A stretch of DNA of 64,000 nucleotides from Bacillus sp. FJAT-52991 (GTDB lineage Bacteria; Bacillota; Bacilli; Bacillales; Domibacillaceae). The DNA lies in assembly GCF_037201805.1 (NCBI RefSeq), contig NZ_CP147404.1, forward strand, positions 1,822,001 through 1,886,000, written 5' to 3'. Within the stretch, counting starts at the first letter, position 1, and every line of letters begins with the position of its first letter. A model generated the notes under the pieces. It searched no databases, was not told the DNA's origin, and saw only the letters and a program-made list of their open reading frames with translations. Made by a program: the position numbers and the translations under genes. Below, piece by piece: positions 8,792 to 17,317 of the stretch.

Positions 8792-9088
8792 TCAAGATCT
8801 CCTTGTTCGCTGATCTGCCTGATCTCTTCCGCCTTCTCCTTTTGGTATAAATGTTGCCGAATGAGCGGAAGCATCTACATCCCAATTAGCCTCTTCCCAA
8901 TCTAACGTGGAAATCCATTCTTCCCTAGCTTCTCTTTCTTCTGAATTAAGTGACTTGATTTCTGTCACAGAATAATCTTGTTCCTTATCCTTCTGCCCCT
9001 CCGCCCCTTGCACCGCATTTAAAAAGAGGGCTAAAGAACTAACGCTGCCAATCCCTACCGCCCACTTCCACCATTTAAAATTAGCCAT
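8792..9088 (-). CDS. Small membrane-anchored protein of the redox operon
   Basis: 98 residues: an N-terminal signal anchor (residues 7-27, basic then hydrophobic) and a charged outer domain. The family was not recognised. Near residues 70-80 it has DVDASAHSATF. This loosely resembles the ApbE flavinylation motif Dxx(S/T)GA(T/S) but lacks the Gly and has altered spacing, so Thr79 is only a weak candidate for FMN attachment. It overlaps the upstream gene by 8 bp and is followed 2 bp later by apbE, which argues for a shared job. Confidence 0.65.
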   Translation of the reverse strand: MANFKWWKWAVGIGSVSSLALFLNAVQGAEGQKDKEQDYSVTEIKSLNSEEREAREEWISTLDWEEANWDVDASAHSATFIPKGEGGRDQADQRTRRS

Positions 9089-9695
9089 TCATACTCCCTC
9101 TTTTCTTCATAACCATCGTTTGATTGCTCCAACTAACATCCCATCCTAACGCCCCGCCAATCACACTAACAGGGACGTACACCCTTCCATTAAACTTGAG
9201 GGCTGCGGTTGGCATCGGTGTTTTGGCCATATTTTCATAAACAGCTCTTGATCCCTCTTTAAAAATTAAATGGATGTCTCCATCCACTACTTCAATCGCT
9301 TTACTTTTCTTGTACTCATACACTTCTGCTCCTAAATACTGGACGGTTTCCTGTAACGGAACGAGCAATTGCCCTTGATAAGGAATGACATCAATCGATA
9401 TCGCTGTTTCATGAGGCGTTTGTAGCTTCACTTCTTGCTGCTTCATAAACGGCAACGGCTCATTGGCAAGGGCAACAGCTGAAGACCTTGACCATGAATA
9501 CCAAGTCTCTTCAATAATCGGTTGCACAGCTTCTTGGTTTTCATCCCATTCATCATCATCTTCGTACTCATACTCTTCATGTTCTTCATAGTCATGCTCC
9601 TCATACTCATCATCATCGGCATAAGTCGTATGTATGGGCCAGAGTACTAGTGAAGAAGCTAACATAATCGGCAAATATTTACGGTTTCTGTTCAT
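9081..9695 (-). CDS. Secreted acidic protein with copper amine oxidase N-like domain
   Basis: 204 residues. A signal peptide ends near residue 26 (TYA-DD), then comes a 30-residue Asp/Glu/His/Tyr-rich tract (from DDDEYEEHDYEEHEEYEYED). The second half resembles the copper amine oxidase N-terminal 'stalk' domain found in many Firmicute surface proteins (QGQLLVPLQETVQYLGAEV ... FNGRVYVPVSVIGGALGWDV). The acidic/His tract could bind metal. It is the first gene of the operon and probably wall-associated or secreted. Start ATG 9695 has GGTGAG upstream. Confidence 0.75.
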   Translation of the reverse strand: MNRNRKYLPIMLASSLVLWPIHTTYADDDEYEEHDYEEHEEYEYEDDDEWDENQEAVQPIIEETWYSWSRSSAVALANEPLPFMKQQEVKLQTPHETAISIDVIPYQGQLLVPLQETVQYLGAEVYEYKKSKAIEVVDGDIHLIFKEGSRAVYENMAKTPMPTAALKFNGRVYVPVSVIGGALGWDVSWSNQTMVMKKRGSMNG

Positions 9696-9759
9696 TCATC
9701 TCACCTTCCGTTTTTATTTCTAGCCTTACTATAAAAAACAAAACTGAAAATAAAATGAA

Positions 9760-9786
9760 AAAAACAGTTGAGAGCTCAACTGTTTT
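9760..9786 (-). terminator. Terminator after cbiO
   Basis: AAACAGTTGAG pairs with CTCAACTGTTT and is followed on the minus strand by a run of seven T. It overlaps the last codons of cbiO and separates the cobalt importer from the redox operon promoter (about 9700-9760). Confidence 0.88.
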
Positions 9787-10597
9787 GAATAATTCTAAGC
9801 AATTCTTCTTTTGTTTTTGGAACGGTGGTCGGTTGATCCGGATGAGCCGCTTGCCATGCAGCAAACACTTCGACGATCCATGGCTGCTCTAAATGGCATC
9901 TCTTTAACAGATCCTTTTGCATAAAAAGATCCTCCGGCGGACCAAACGCTTGTAATCTCCCATTATAAAGAATGATGATTTCATCTGCCCATTCATAGGC
10001 AAAATTGACATCATGCGTGGATAAAAGAATCGTTTGTTCTTCGTCTTGAAGTTCAGACACAAACGCCATCATTTTTTTAGCGTATAAAGGATCAAGTCCC
10101 GCGGTTGGCTCATCTAAAATGAGTAGTTTGGGATTCATCACAGCGACTCCAGCAATCGCTACTCGTTTTTTCTGCCCTAAACTTAAAAAATGAGGCGGTT
10201 TACTTCTAAGTTCCATTAATCCAGTCACTTCAAGAGTCGCTAAGGCAGCACGCTCTGCTTCTTGTTTAGAATAGCCTAATTGCAGCGGACCGTACATCAC
10301 ATCTTCAAGCACGGTAGGAGAAAAAAGCTGTGCATCTGGATTTTGAAACACGATGCCTACTTGTCTTCGTAATTCTTTTAGCGCTTTCCGTTTATAGCTA
10401 AGCGGCTTATCTTGAAAACGGATCTCTCCTTCTGTCGGCTGAAGCAACCCATTGAAATGAAGAAAAAGCGACGATTTCCCTGCTCCATTATTGCCTAAAA
10501 TCGCGATTTTGCGCCCTGATTGAATCGTTAATGTCAACTGATCCAATGCTTTTGTTCCATCAGGATACACATAGCTCATATCATTTACTTCCAACAT
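9776..10597 (-). CDS. cbiO: Cobalt ECF transporter ATPase CbiO
   Basis: About 273 residues. The ABC ATPase shows Walker A GNNGAGKSS, Q-loop near VFQNPDAQL, signature LSLGQKKRVAIAG, Walker B LLILDEPTAGLDP and switch His in LLSTHD. It powers Co2+ uptake with CbiM, CbiN and CbiQ. The start was placed at ATG 10597 (MLEVNDMSY), downstream of a GGGAGGG; the frame extends to 10639 but would overlap cbiQ. Last gene of the operon, followed by a terminator. Confidence 0.93.
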   Translation of the reverse strand: MLEVNDMSYVYPDGTKALDQLTLTIQSGRKIAILGNNGAGKSSLFLHFNGLLQPTEGEIRFQDKPLSYKRKALKELRRQVGIVFQNPDAQLFSPTVLEDVMYGPLQLGYSKQEAERAALATLEVTGLMELRSKPPHFLSLGQKKRVAIAGVAVMNPKLLILDEPTAGLDPLYAKKMMAFVSELQDEEQTILLSTHDVNFAYEWADEIIILYNGRLQAFGPPEDLFMQKDLLKRCHLEQPWIVEVFAAWQAAHPDQPTTVPKTKEELLRIIQNS

Positions 10598-10616
10598 TCT
10601 CGTCCGACTTCCCTCC

Positions 10617-11390
10617 CTAAAAAACATACATAACGGCACATGAGATCAAAAAGCTAATCACAGTCACTCCCCATAAATCTCGGCGGATCGGATAGGAAAT
10701 CATTTGTCCCGCTGCTACCTCATTTCCCCCTCGTGCATCGATCGCCATTTGTACATGCTTTGCCTCTCGCATCGTTTGTACAAATAAATTAGCGACAAGC
10801 ATCGATACAGAGGAAAAAGTAGAGCGAAGACCGTCATAGCCTGCTCTTGACCGCTGGGCTTTGTATGTTTCTTCCACTTTTTCAATAAAGACAAAGATAA
10901 ATCGATACGTCACCGCTGTCAGCTCAACAAATACTTCTGGTAATCGTAACAGGCGAAGTAATGTGGCAATCCCATGAAACGGTGTCGTTAAAATAAAGAA
11001 GTACATACAACTGACCGCTGCATAAGCAGAGAAACATAATAAAGTAGCCTGATGAATCGATGAATAAGAGACATACATAAACCACCCTGCGATGCTTGTC
11101 GTTTGCACCATTGCCTCTACTTCTGATCCATCACGTGCAAATGACAGGAGTAACGGAAATAAGCTTAATAGTAAAAATAAAAGTGGTAACAGAAGCAACT
11201 TCCCATACGTTCGAAATGGAATCTTCGCATAATATACGGTGGCAGTACCCATTAAAATAAAGACGTATATGGATAAGGCGATCTCTTTATTTAACAGCAC
11301 CAACAATAAATGCGAAAAAGCAAAAGCGGCTTTTTCACCTGGATGCAGGTGAGAAAGCCGGCTATGATTGGCATAATAATCGATTAACAT
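10617..11390 (-). CDS. cbiQ: Cobalt transporter membrane component CbiQ
   Basis: 257 residues, five or six helices, with the coupling motif AMIDARGG-like (MAIDARGG, residues ~218-225) that contacts CbiO in ECF transporters. It overlaps the cbiN stop by one base. Position between cbiN and cbiO matches the canonical cbiMNQO order. Confidence 0.92.
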   Translation of the reverse strand: MLIDYYANHSRLSHLHPGEKAAFAFSHLLLVLLNKEIALSIYVFILMGTATVYYAKIPFRTYGKLLLLPLLFLLLSLFPLLLSFARDGSEVEAMVQTTSIAGWFMYVSYSSIHQATLLCFSAYAAVSCMYFFILTTPFHGIATLLRLLRLPEVFVELTAVTYRFIFVFIEKVEETYKAQRSRAGYDGLRSTFSSVSMLVANLFVQTMREAKHVQMAIDARGGNEVAAGQMISYPIRRDLWGVTVISFLISCAVMYVF

Positions 11391-11680
11391 CAGCTTTTAT
11401 GGCCATATTTCTCTTCTAATTTTTTTCTTGCACGTCCTGCTCCAATAAAGTAGCCAATAAACAGCGCCCCACCAGCTGCTTGCAAAGCAAATAATAAGCT
11501 TTCTACTTCTCCACTTGGCGGCTCCCAAATAACATCAACCCATGGTTTATAATCTGGACTAATTTCGGTGATCGCTGCTTCAGCTTCTCCATCTGCCCCA
11601 AGGAATTCAGCATCTTTATTCATCACAAGTGGCACAACAGCAAGCAACACGACAATCGCAAATAATAGCAAGTTCTTCAT
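11390..11680 (-). CDS. cbiN: Cobalt transporter accessory protein CbiN
   Basis: 96 residues with a helix at each end and an extracytoplasmic loop containing FLGADGEAE and YKPWVDVIWEPPSGE, both typical of CbiN. The protein is needed with CbiM for Co2+ loading in this transporter class. It begins 2 bp after cbiM ends. Confidence 0.93.
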   Translation of the reverse strand: MKNLLLFAIVVLLAVVPLVMNKDAEFLGADGEAEAAITEISPDYKPWVDVIWEPPSGEVESLLFALQAAGGALFIGYFIGAGRARKKLEEKYGHKS

Positions 11681-11682
11681 AC

Positions 11683-12435
11683 TTACGCCTCCTTCACAGC
11701 CACACGCAATTGCTTTAATTCATTTTTGTTATATTTCACGAGCCAGTTCATCACGATGACTGTTAAGATCCCTTCTGCAATCGCTAATGAAATTTGTGTG
11801 ATAGAGAAAATGCCAGCAAATTTCGTAAATGAGGCCAACACGCCACCTGCTTCTGCTGGGAAAGCCAGTGCTAATTGAAAAGAAGTTACCGTATACGTGG
11901 CTAAATCACCGATAAAAGCAGCCAAAAATACAGCGAAAGCAAAAGAAAGATTCATTTTTCGACCAAGCTTATACACCGCATACGTCATTAATGGACCAAC
12001 AACCGCCATTGAAAAAGCATTTGCTCCTAACGTCGTTAAACCACCGTGAGCTAAAAGCAACGCTTGGAACAACAATACAATTGTCCCTAAAACAGCCATG
12101 GCTAGCGGACCAAACAAAATGGTTCCAAGACCCACACCTGTTGGATGGGAGCTACTACCTGTAACCGATGGGATTTTGAGAGCCGATAACACGAAGGCAA
12201 ACGCCCCTGCAAGACCAAGCATCATTTTCGTCTCTGGATGCTGTTTAATGGTTTTTTGAATCGATCGAATACCAGCTGCAATAAACGGAATCGTTAACAC
12301 CCACCAAAAAATCGCCCATTTAAGCGGCAAAAAACCTTCCATAATATGCATAGCGGCTGCCGGCTGAAATGAATTTATCCAGAAAAAACAAGTCAGCGCC
12401 AACATGACGACTGTCGTTCTTTTCAAAACCAACAT
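11683..12435 (-). CDS. cbiM: Cobalt-binding ECF S-component CbiM
   Basis: About 250 residues. After a signal-like segment comes MHIMEGFLP, the N-terminal motif whose Met-His chelates Co2+ once exposed, and then the usual helices including [18 protein letters not shown] with a second conserved His. The start was set at ATG 12435 with AAGGGTG upstream. The longer frame to 12561 is only the translation of the intergenic repeat copy (12458-12615) and should not be annotated as protein. Confidence 0.94.
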   Translation of the reverse strand: MLVLKRTTVVMLALTCFFWINSFQPAAAMHIMEGFLPLKWAIFWWVLTIPFIAAGIRSIQKTIKQHPETKMMLGLAGAFAFVLSALKIPSVTGSSSHPTGVGLGTILFGPLAMAVLGTIVLLFQALLLAHGGLTTLGANAFSMAVVGPLMTYAVYKLGRKMNLSFAFAVFLAAFIGDLATYTVTSFQLALAFPAEAGGVLASFTKFAGIFSITQISLAIAEGILTVIVMNWLVKYNKNELKQLRVAVKEA

Positions 12436-12457
12436 CGTTTCACCCTTTTCATTTAAT

Positions 12458-12615
12458 TTATCCTGCATTAACGGGCTGTAAGACCCCCACTTCAACATGG
12501 CAGAAGAAGCGTAGGCATATAGGTGGGGGATCAACAGCCCGTAAACGCCCGATCCGTTCAACTAACAATCAGTAGGGGATGGAGAAAACCTCCATTGATC
12601 GAAGTTTCACTTTAT
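12458..12615 (-). repeat. Structured dispersed repeat, copy A
   Basis: 158 bp, closely related to the copies at 37209-37369 and 37950-38108 but in the opposite orientation. It holds two hairpins: a short one (ACTGATTG arm) and a long two-part stem (ACGGGCTGT/ACAGCCCGT plus ATCCCCCACCT/AAGTGGGGGTC). The repeat starts at the TAA stop codon of cobA, since the element's ATAAAG supplies the stop. It fills the cobA-cbiM gap. Its hairpins could attenuate or process the operon mRNA. Confidence 0.9.
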
Positions 12616-13394
12616 TCTGTTTTCATTATTGTAGAAATATGTGGATCCTGATCAAACCATCTAATCTTCTCTCGCTGACCCACAACCTCTCCTACAAGCA
12701 CAATGGCTGGATTGGAGATATTGTAATCCTGTGCCTTTTGTTCAATAGAGACAAGGTCGCCTGTGATGGTACGCTGATTGTTTGTCGTCCCCCATTCAAT
12801 GATAGCGACAGGTGTGGAAGCCGATTTACCATGTTTGATCAATTCTTGACAAATATGACCGAGATTGCCTACTCCCATATAAAAAGCGATCGTATCCATC
12901 CCTTGAGCTAATGCTTGCCAGTTAATAAAATCCTGACCTTTTTCGGCACGGCCATGAGCGGTCACAATGGCGAAAGTTGCCGCATGATCGCGATGAGTCA
13001 CTGGAATACCCGCATAGGCCGGGGCAGCAATGCCAGCTGTAATGCCCGGAACAATTTCAAACGGGATGTGGGCTTGAGCTAACTGTTCCGCTTCTTCTCC
13101 CACACGACCAAACACACAAGGGTCTCCCCCTTTTAAGCGAGTGACAATCAAGCCTTGTTCTGCTTTTTCGACTAATAACTGATTGATTTGCTCTTGAATA
13201 AGTGCATGCTTGCCTGGAAGCTTTCCGCAAAAAATCAGCTCTGCTCCTTGTTTGGCATGTTGAAGTAGCTCTTTATTTACTAATCGATCATACGCAATGA
13301 CATCAGCCTGTTGAATGCATTCTAACCCTTTCACGGTGATTAACTTTGGATCACCGGGTCCAGCTCCGACTAAATATACTTTGCCTTTCTTCAT
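12612..13394 (-). CDS. cobA: Uroporphyrinogen-III C-methyltransferase (SUMT)
   Basis: About 260 residues. It transfers two methyls from SAM to C2 and C7 of uroporphyrinogen III to make precorrin-2. Motifs are [15 protein letters not shown] (N-term SAM/GPGD loop), RLKGGDPCVFGRVGEE and EIVPGITAGIAAPAYAGIPVTHR. The start ATG at 13394 follows GAGGAG by 6 nt; 13400 is possible. It overlaps sirC. It is the last biosynthetic gene before the repeat and the transporter genes. Confidence 0.93.
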   Translation of the reverse strand: MKKGKVYLVGAGPGDPKLITVKGLECIQQADVIAYDRLVNKELLQHAKQGAELIFCGKLPGKHALIQEQINQLLVEKAEQGLIVTRLKGGDPCVFGRVGEEAEQLAQAHIPFEIVPGITAGIAAPAYAGIPVTHRDHAATFAIVTAHGRAEKGQDFINWQALAQGMDTIAFYMGVGNLGHICQELIKHGKSASTPVAIIEWGTTNNQRTITGDLVSIEQKAQDYNISNPAIVLVGEVVGQREKIRWFDQDPHISTIMKTE

Positions 13395-13396
13395 AT

Positions 13397-14026
13397 TCAT
13401 CTCCTCGAATCTATTAGGTTGTTAAACAGTCTGACTCGTTCTTGCTCATCCGCCTCTTTGATCTTTTCGTACAGATCAGATTGAATCAGTTCTGTTAATA
13501 ATTGTTTTCTTTCTGCAGAGTCGCTCACTCGATCTTTAATCTGCTCCCGGCACTCCGCTAAAAAGTCTAGGAAGTCAATGAAATGATCGTCATATTGACT
13601 AGATAGTTCTTGAATGATTTTTTTGCTAAGCCCTGGACTGCCCCCGCTTGTACTTACAGCAATAGCGAGTTTTCCTTTTTTGAAAGAAGCAGGAACAAAG
13701 AAGCTACTAGCCTCTGGATCATCTGCAATGTTGACAAGTTGTTGATCAGAGGCACATTGTCCAATGTATTCATTCACTTTCCGATCATTCGTAGCCGCAA
13801 AGACGACGATAGCGGAGTGTAGATCCTCTCGTTGAAACGATTTCTGTTGCCAGTCAATCGGATGATGAGCCATTAATTCCGTCATTTCAGTACCCACTTC
13901 AGGACTGACCACTTGAACGATCGCTTTTGCTTCAAGTAAAGAAGCAGCTTTACGAGCGGCTACTTTTCCACCACCGATCACGACGACCCTTTTTCCTTCT
14001 AACTTAAGCATCGCTGGATAAAGCAT
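13397..14026 (-). CDS. sirC: Precorrin-2 dehydrogenase (SirC/CysG-N type)
   Basis: About 209 residues, with an NAD-binding Rossmann loop (VVVIGGGKVAARKAASLL), then FAATNDRKVNEYI and ISTSGGSPGLSKKI-like motif (AVSTSGGSPGLSKKII). This is the CysG N-terminal fold that oxidises precorrin-2 to sirohydrochlorin. The Co2+ insertion step here is assigned to CbiX. The start was set at ATG 14026 with AGAGG upstream; the longer frame to 14083 overlaps cbiA. Its end overlaps cobA. Confidence 0.88.
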   Translation of the reverse strand: MLYPAMLKLEGKRVVVIGGGKVAARKAASLLEAKAIVQVVSPEVGTEMTELMAHHPIDWQQKSFQREDLHSAIVVFAATNDRKVNEYIGQCASDQQLVNIADDPEASSFFVPASFKKGKLAIAVSTSGGSPGLSKKIIQELSSQYDDHFIDFLDFLAECREQIKDRVSDSAERKQLLTELIQSDLYEKIKEADEQERVRLFNNLIDSRR

Positions 14027-15407
14027 ATTTGGAAATCCTCTCTGCTTCATATTGTTGTGCCGCTTCCACAAAGCGCTGAGCAAGTGCTAGGTCAGAGGCA
14101 AAGTGAAAATGAGCGTAGCCAGCTACCACATGGGGCGACAAAAATCCTTCTTCCTTTGTTCCTCGACGCCCCTTTGTTTCATAAGCAGCTGTGATTCGTT
14201 CTTTCGCTGTAAACTTAGAATAATGGAATTCATGCCCTCTAGCTTTAGCTCCTGCTGGTAAAAGAAAATTAGGTGTTAAACCTGTAAGCTCACGATAACC
14301 AAGAGCGGCTAGCTTCTTTTGCATCTTGGCTACTCCAGGAATAACCCCAACCATCGGGTAAACATTCCCGTTTGTATCTTCTATTGATTCCGTTAAGTAC
14401 ATAAAGCCGCCACATTCAGCTAACGTCGGTAATCCGGCGTTAATCGCTGTGTGAATCGATTGTTTGACCTTTTCATTCGTCGCCAATAGAGCCGCAAATT
14501 CTTCCGGAAAGCCGCCGCCTAAGTATAGGGCAGCTGCCCCTTCAGGTAGTGGTTCATCCTTTAGCGGGGAGAAGAACTGTAATTCCGCTCCATTCGCTTG
14601 AAGCAACTCCAGATTTTCTTCATAGTAAAAATTAAACGCAGCATCTTTTGCCACTGCAATCTTTACGGTAGGTTCTTTCGCTTTTGTAAATATCGAATAT
14701 TCCGATTCTTTAATCTCGGCTACCTCTGCCAACTTCCAAATCGCCTCTAAATCCACAGTAGCTGAAACAAGTTGTCCAAGTATCTGAAAAAAATCGGATA
14801 GTTCGCCTCTTTCAACGGAAGGAATCAGTCCTAAATGGCGTTCAGGAATGGAAATATCATTCTCTTTTTTTAAGTAACCAACAACAGGAATTCCACATTC
14901 TTGTTCAATGGCAGATTTAACAATTTGAAAATGACTTTCACTTCCGACGCGGTTGACGATCACACCGACAATTCTTCCTCTTGTCGCCATTGCCTGAAAA
15001 CCCTTTACAATCGCAGCAGCGCTTCTTGCCATGCTGGCACAATTGACGACTAATAGAACGGGGCAATCAAGAATATCACTTAAGTCGGCGGAGCTACCAT
15101 CATTTTTTAACGGATCTTTGCCATCAAAATATCCCATAACCCCTTCAATAATGGAAAGGTCGGCCTCCTTGGCCCCTCTTGCATAAATATCCTTCACCGT
15201 CTCTCGTCCCGTCATCCAACTATCCAAATTTCTTGATGGTCGACCTGTTACCGTCGTATGATAAGTCGGATCGATATAGTCAGGGCCACATTTAAATCCT
15301 TGAACACTTGCTCCTCTTTCTTTAAAAGCCGCCATTAGTCCAATCGTTACCGTCGTTTTTCCCGCGCCACTTCCGGTTCCGGCAATCATGATTCTTCGTT
15401 GACTCAT
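14004..15407 (-). CDS. cbiA: Cobyrinic acid a,c-diamide synthase
   Basis: 467 residues. An N-terminal dethiobiotin-synthase-like ATPase (P-loop GTGSGAGKTTVTIG) is followed by a C-terminal glutamine amidotransferase domain with the Cys in LAECGGFMYL and a late HEFHYS. It amidates the a and c side chains using Gln and ATP. It sits between cbiG and sirC as in the B. megaterium operon and overlaps sirC by 23 bp. Confidence 0.95.
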   Translation of the reverse strand: MSQRRIMIAGTGSGAGKTTVTIGLMAAFKERGASVQGFKCGPDYIDPTYHTTVTGRPSRNLDSWMTGRETVKDIYARGAKEADLSIIEGVMGYFDGKDPLKNDGSSADLSDILDCPVLLVVNCASMARSAAAIVKGFQAMATRGRIVGVIVNRVGSESHFQIVKSAIEQECGIPVVGYLKKENDISIPERHLGLIPSVERGELSDFFQILGQLVSATVDLEAIWKLAEVAEIKESEYSIFTKAKEPTVKIAVAKDAAFNFYYEENLELLQANGAELQFFSPLKDEPLPEGAAALYLGGGFPEEFAALLATNEKVKQSIHTAINAGLPTLAECGGFMYLTESIEDTNGNVYPMVGVIPGVAKMQKKLAALGYRELTGLTPNFLLPAGAKARGHEFHYSKFTAKERITAAYETKGRRGTKEEGFLSPHVVAGYAHFHFASDLALAQRFVEAAQQYEAERISKYALSSDA

Positions 15408-15419
15408 CTGCTCCCCTCC

Positions 15420-16547
15420 TTATTCATATGAAATCAATCCAACAGAAATGGTGACATTGCCTGATTTCTTCTTCACAAGAAGTAATTCATCGTTTCCACT
15501 CGCAAGCATCGCTGCCGGTTCACTGACTCCGTAAGCACCTGTGAATTTATAGACCGTATCAGAAGGCTGCACTAATGTTTTCGTATTGAGCTCAGCTGGC
15601 GAATAATAAATAAATTCCCATTGATGCTTGCGGACAACTTCGAGCAAACCAACCTCATCTTTTTTCAAATCAATTGTCGCCACCATCTTGACACTTTTCA
15701 TGCTAATCTTCAGTTCTTTTAATGTGTCTTCCATCACTTGTTCAATTTCTTCTGCGGCTGTTCCACGGTTACAACCGACCCCCAGAACAATTACTTTTGG
15801 ACGATATAACACACCATTCGTTAAAATAACTTCTTCTTGTTGTTCAAGTAATCGATGCGTGACAACGAGTGCAGCAGCTGGTTGGTGTGCCAACGCTTCG
15901 TCGATCGATGAGCACAGATGAATATTTGCTGGCATCGCCGTATCATGCATCCACCAGTTTCTCTCACCTGATTCTTGAACAACGACCACTTTCTCTTCAT
16001 TTACGACAGAGGCACTGACTGGCGTTAGCTTTTCATCGGATTCCCACTCCCAACCGAAGCGACGGCCAAATAAATCGACGGGAATTGTTTTTTGTACATC
16101 GGAAGCGGTCGTCACGACAGGATAAGCATTGAGTAAAGCGGCAACTTCTTTTGTCAGTTCATTGGCTCCACCGAGATGTCCTGACAACACACTAATGACA
16201 TGCTCTCCACGATCATCCACAACAACGACACCTGGATCTGTTTTCTTATCCTTTAAAATCGGGGCTATCATGCGAACAACAGCACCTAAAGAAATAATAA
16301 TAATCAACCCTTGATAATGAGCAAATAAACTGGGAAACAGCAAGCGAACGGAACCTTCAAACAAGGTAATTCCACGTTGTTCTTCATCACCTTGTGCGTG
16401 TTTCTTCATATAATATAGATCGCTGTCAGGAAATAGCTTGAAAATTTTCCTCGCAAGCTGTGTGCCGTGCTTTGTAATCGCGACCACGGCATACTTTCCC
16501 TTTACGTTAATATCAGGTATCACATGCTCTTCTAATTGAAGGCTCAT
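15420..16547 (-). CDS. cbiG: Cobalt-precorrin-5A hydrolase
   Basis: 375 residues. The N- and middle region has LIIIISLGAVVRMIAP, VVVVDDRGEHVISVLSGHLG and GGANELT. The C-terminal CbiG/CobE-like domain begins near VIVLGVGCNRG. It opens the delta-lactone and releases acetaldehyde in the anaerobic pathway, so its presence supports the oxygen-independent route. It overlaps cbiF by 4 bp. Confidence 0.94.
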   Translation of the reverse strand: MSLQLEEHVIPDINVKGKYAVVAITKHGTQLARKIFKLFPDSDLYYMKKHAQGDEEQRGITLFEGSVRLLFPSLFAHYQGLIIIISLGAVVRMIAPILKDKKTDPGVVVVDDRGEHVISVLSGHLGGANELTKEVAALLNAYPVVTTASDVQKTIPVDLFGRRFGWEWESDEKLTPVSASVVNEEKVVVVQESGERNWWMHDTAMPANIHLCSSIDEALAHQPAAALVVTHRLLEQQEEVILTNGVLYRPKVIVLGVGCNRGTAAEEIEQVMEDTLKELKISMKSVKMVATIDLKKDEVGLLEVVRKHQWEFIYYSPAELNTKTLVQPSDTVYKFTGAYGVSEPAAMLASGNDELLLVKKKSGNVTISVGLISYE

Positions 16548-17317
16548 TGTTTCATCCCTCGACGGAATCCGTGAGTAAACTCTTTATCATACAATTTCGA
16601 GCGAAAGTCTTTTTGATGGATATTTGGATCTAACGCCCAGCCGGCTAAAATCATCGCTTGCTTGCGAATGCCGTTTACCCGCATATCTTCATCCAATTTC
16701 TCGATCGTGGTACGAACAATTTTTTCATCTGGCCATGTCGCTTTATAGACGACAGTGACCGGTGTTTCTGGCGCCCAACCGGCACTGACTAATTCTTTCA
16801 TCACTTTCTTTGTTAACGTGGCGCTAAGGAAGAAAGCGATCGTACAATGATGCTCAGCCAGCTTCGCTAATTGCTCCCGCTCCGGTACTGGTGTTCTTCC
16901 TTCTGCTCTTGTTAAAATCACGGTTTGTGTTAAATCAGGAATCGTTAATTCGGCTTGCGCACTAGCAGCGGCAGCAAAGACTGAGCTCACACCCGGCACG
17001 ATCTCAATCTCGACACCCGCTTCTTTTAATAAGGTCATTTGCTCCATAATCGCCCCGTAGACAGCAGGATCTCCAGTATGAAGGCGAACGACTTTTTTTC
17101 CTTCTTGTAATCGTTGCTTCATTACCTCGACCATTTCCTCTAAGTGCATGCCCGCTGTTTTTAATATTTCCGCTCCGGGCTTTGCAATGTTAAAATGTTC
17201 TTCACTCACTAACGAATCCGCATATAAAATGACGTCTGCTTCCTTCAGCAGCTGCTGTCCTCTGACTGTAATTAAATCCGGTGCACCTGGCCCTGCTCCG
17301 ACAATGTATAGCTTCAT
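16544..17317 (-). CDS. cbiF: Cobalt-precorrin-4 C11-methyltransferase
   Basis: 257 residues of the SAM-dependent tetrapyrrole methylase fold. Motifs are YIVGAGPGAPDLITVRG, LHTGDPAVYGAIMEQ and EIVPGVSSVFAAAASA. It adds the C11 methyl. ATGA-type 4-bp overlaps on both sides (cbiL and cbiG) show tight operon packing. Confidence 0.94.
   Translation of the reverse strand: MKLYIVGAGPGAPDLITVRGQQLLKEADVILYADSLVSEEHFNIAKPGAEILKTAGMHLEEMVEVMKQRLQEGKKVVRLHTGDPAVYGAIMEQMTLLKEAGVEIEIVPGVSSVFAAAASAQAELTIPDLTQTVILTRAEGRTPVPEREQLAKLAEHHCTIAFFLSATLTKKVMKELVSAGWAPETPVTVVYKATWPDEKIVRTTIEKLDEDMRVNGIRKQAMILAGWALDPNIHQKDFRSKLYDKEFTHGFRRGMKQ

Noticed and set aside
8790..8885. Arg-rich N-terminal extension of ApbE
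   Set aside because: It overlaps the preceding gene and is unlike the family; AAGGAG lies before ATG 8789.
12436..12561. N-terminal extension of CbiM with the peptide [12 protein letters not shown]
   Set aside because: It is the translation of repeat copy A; a similar peptide appears before the DUF6985 gene from copy B. The ribosome binding site and CbiM motif support the start at 12435.
15628..15921. Ser/Thr-rich plus-strand frame inside cbiG
   Set aside because: A shadow of the minus-strand cbiG gene; the low-complexity composition mirrors its codons.
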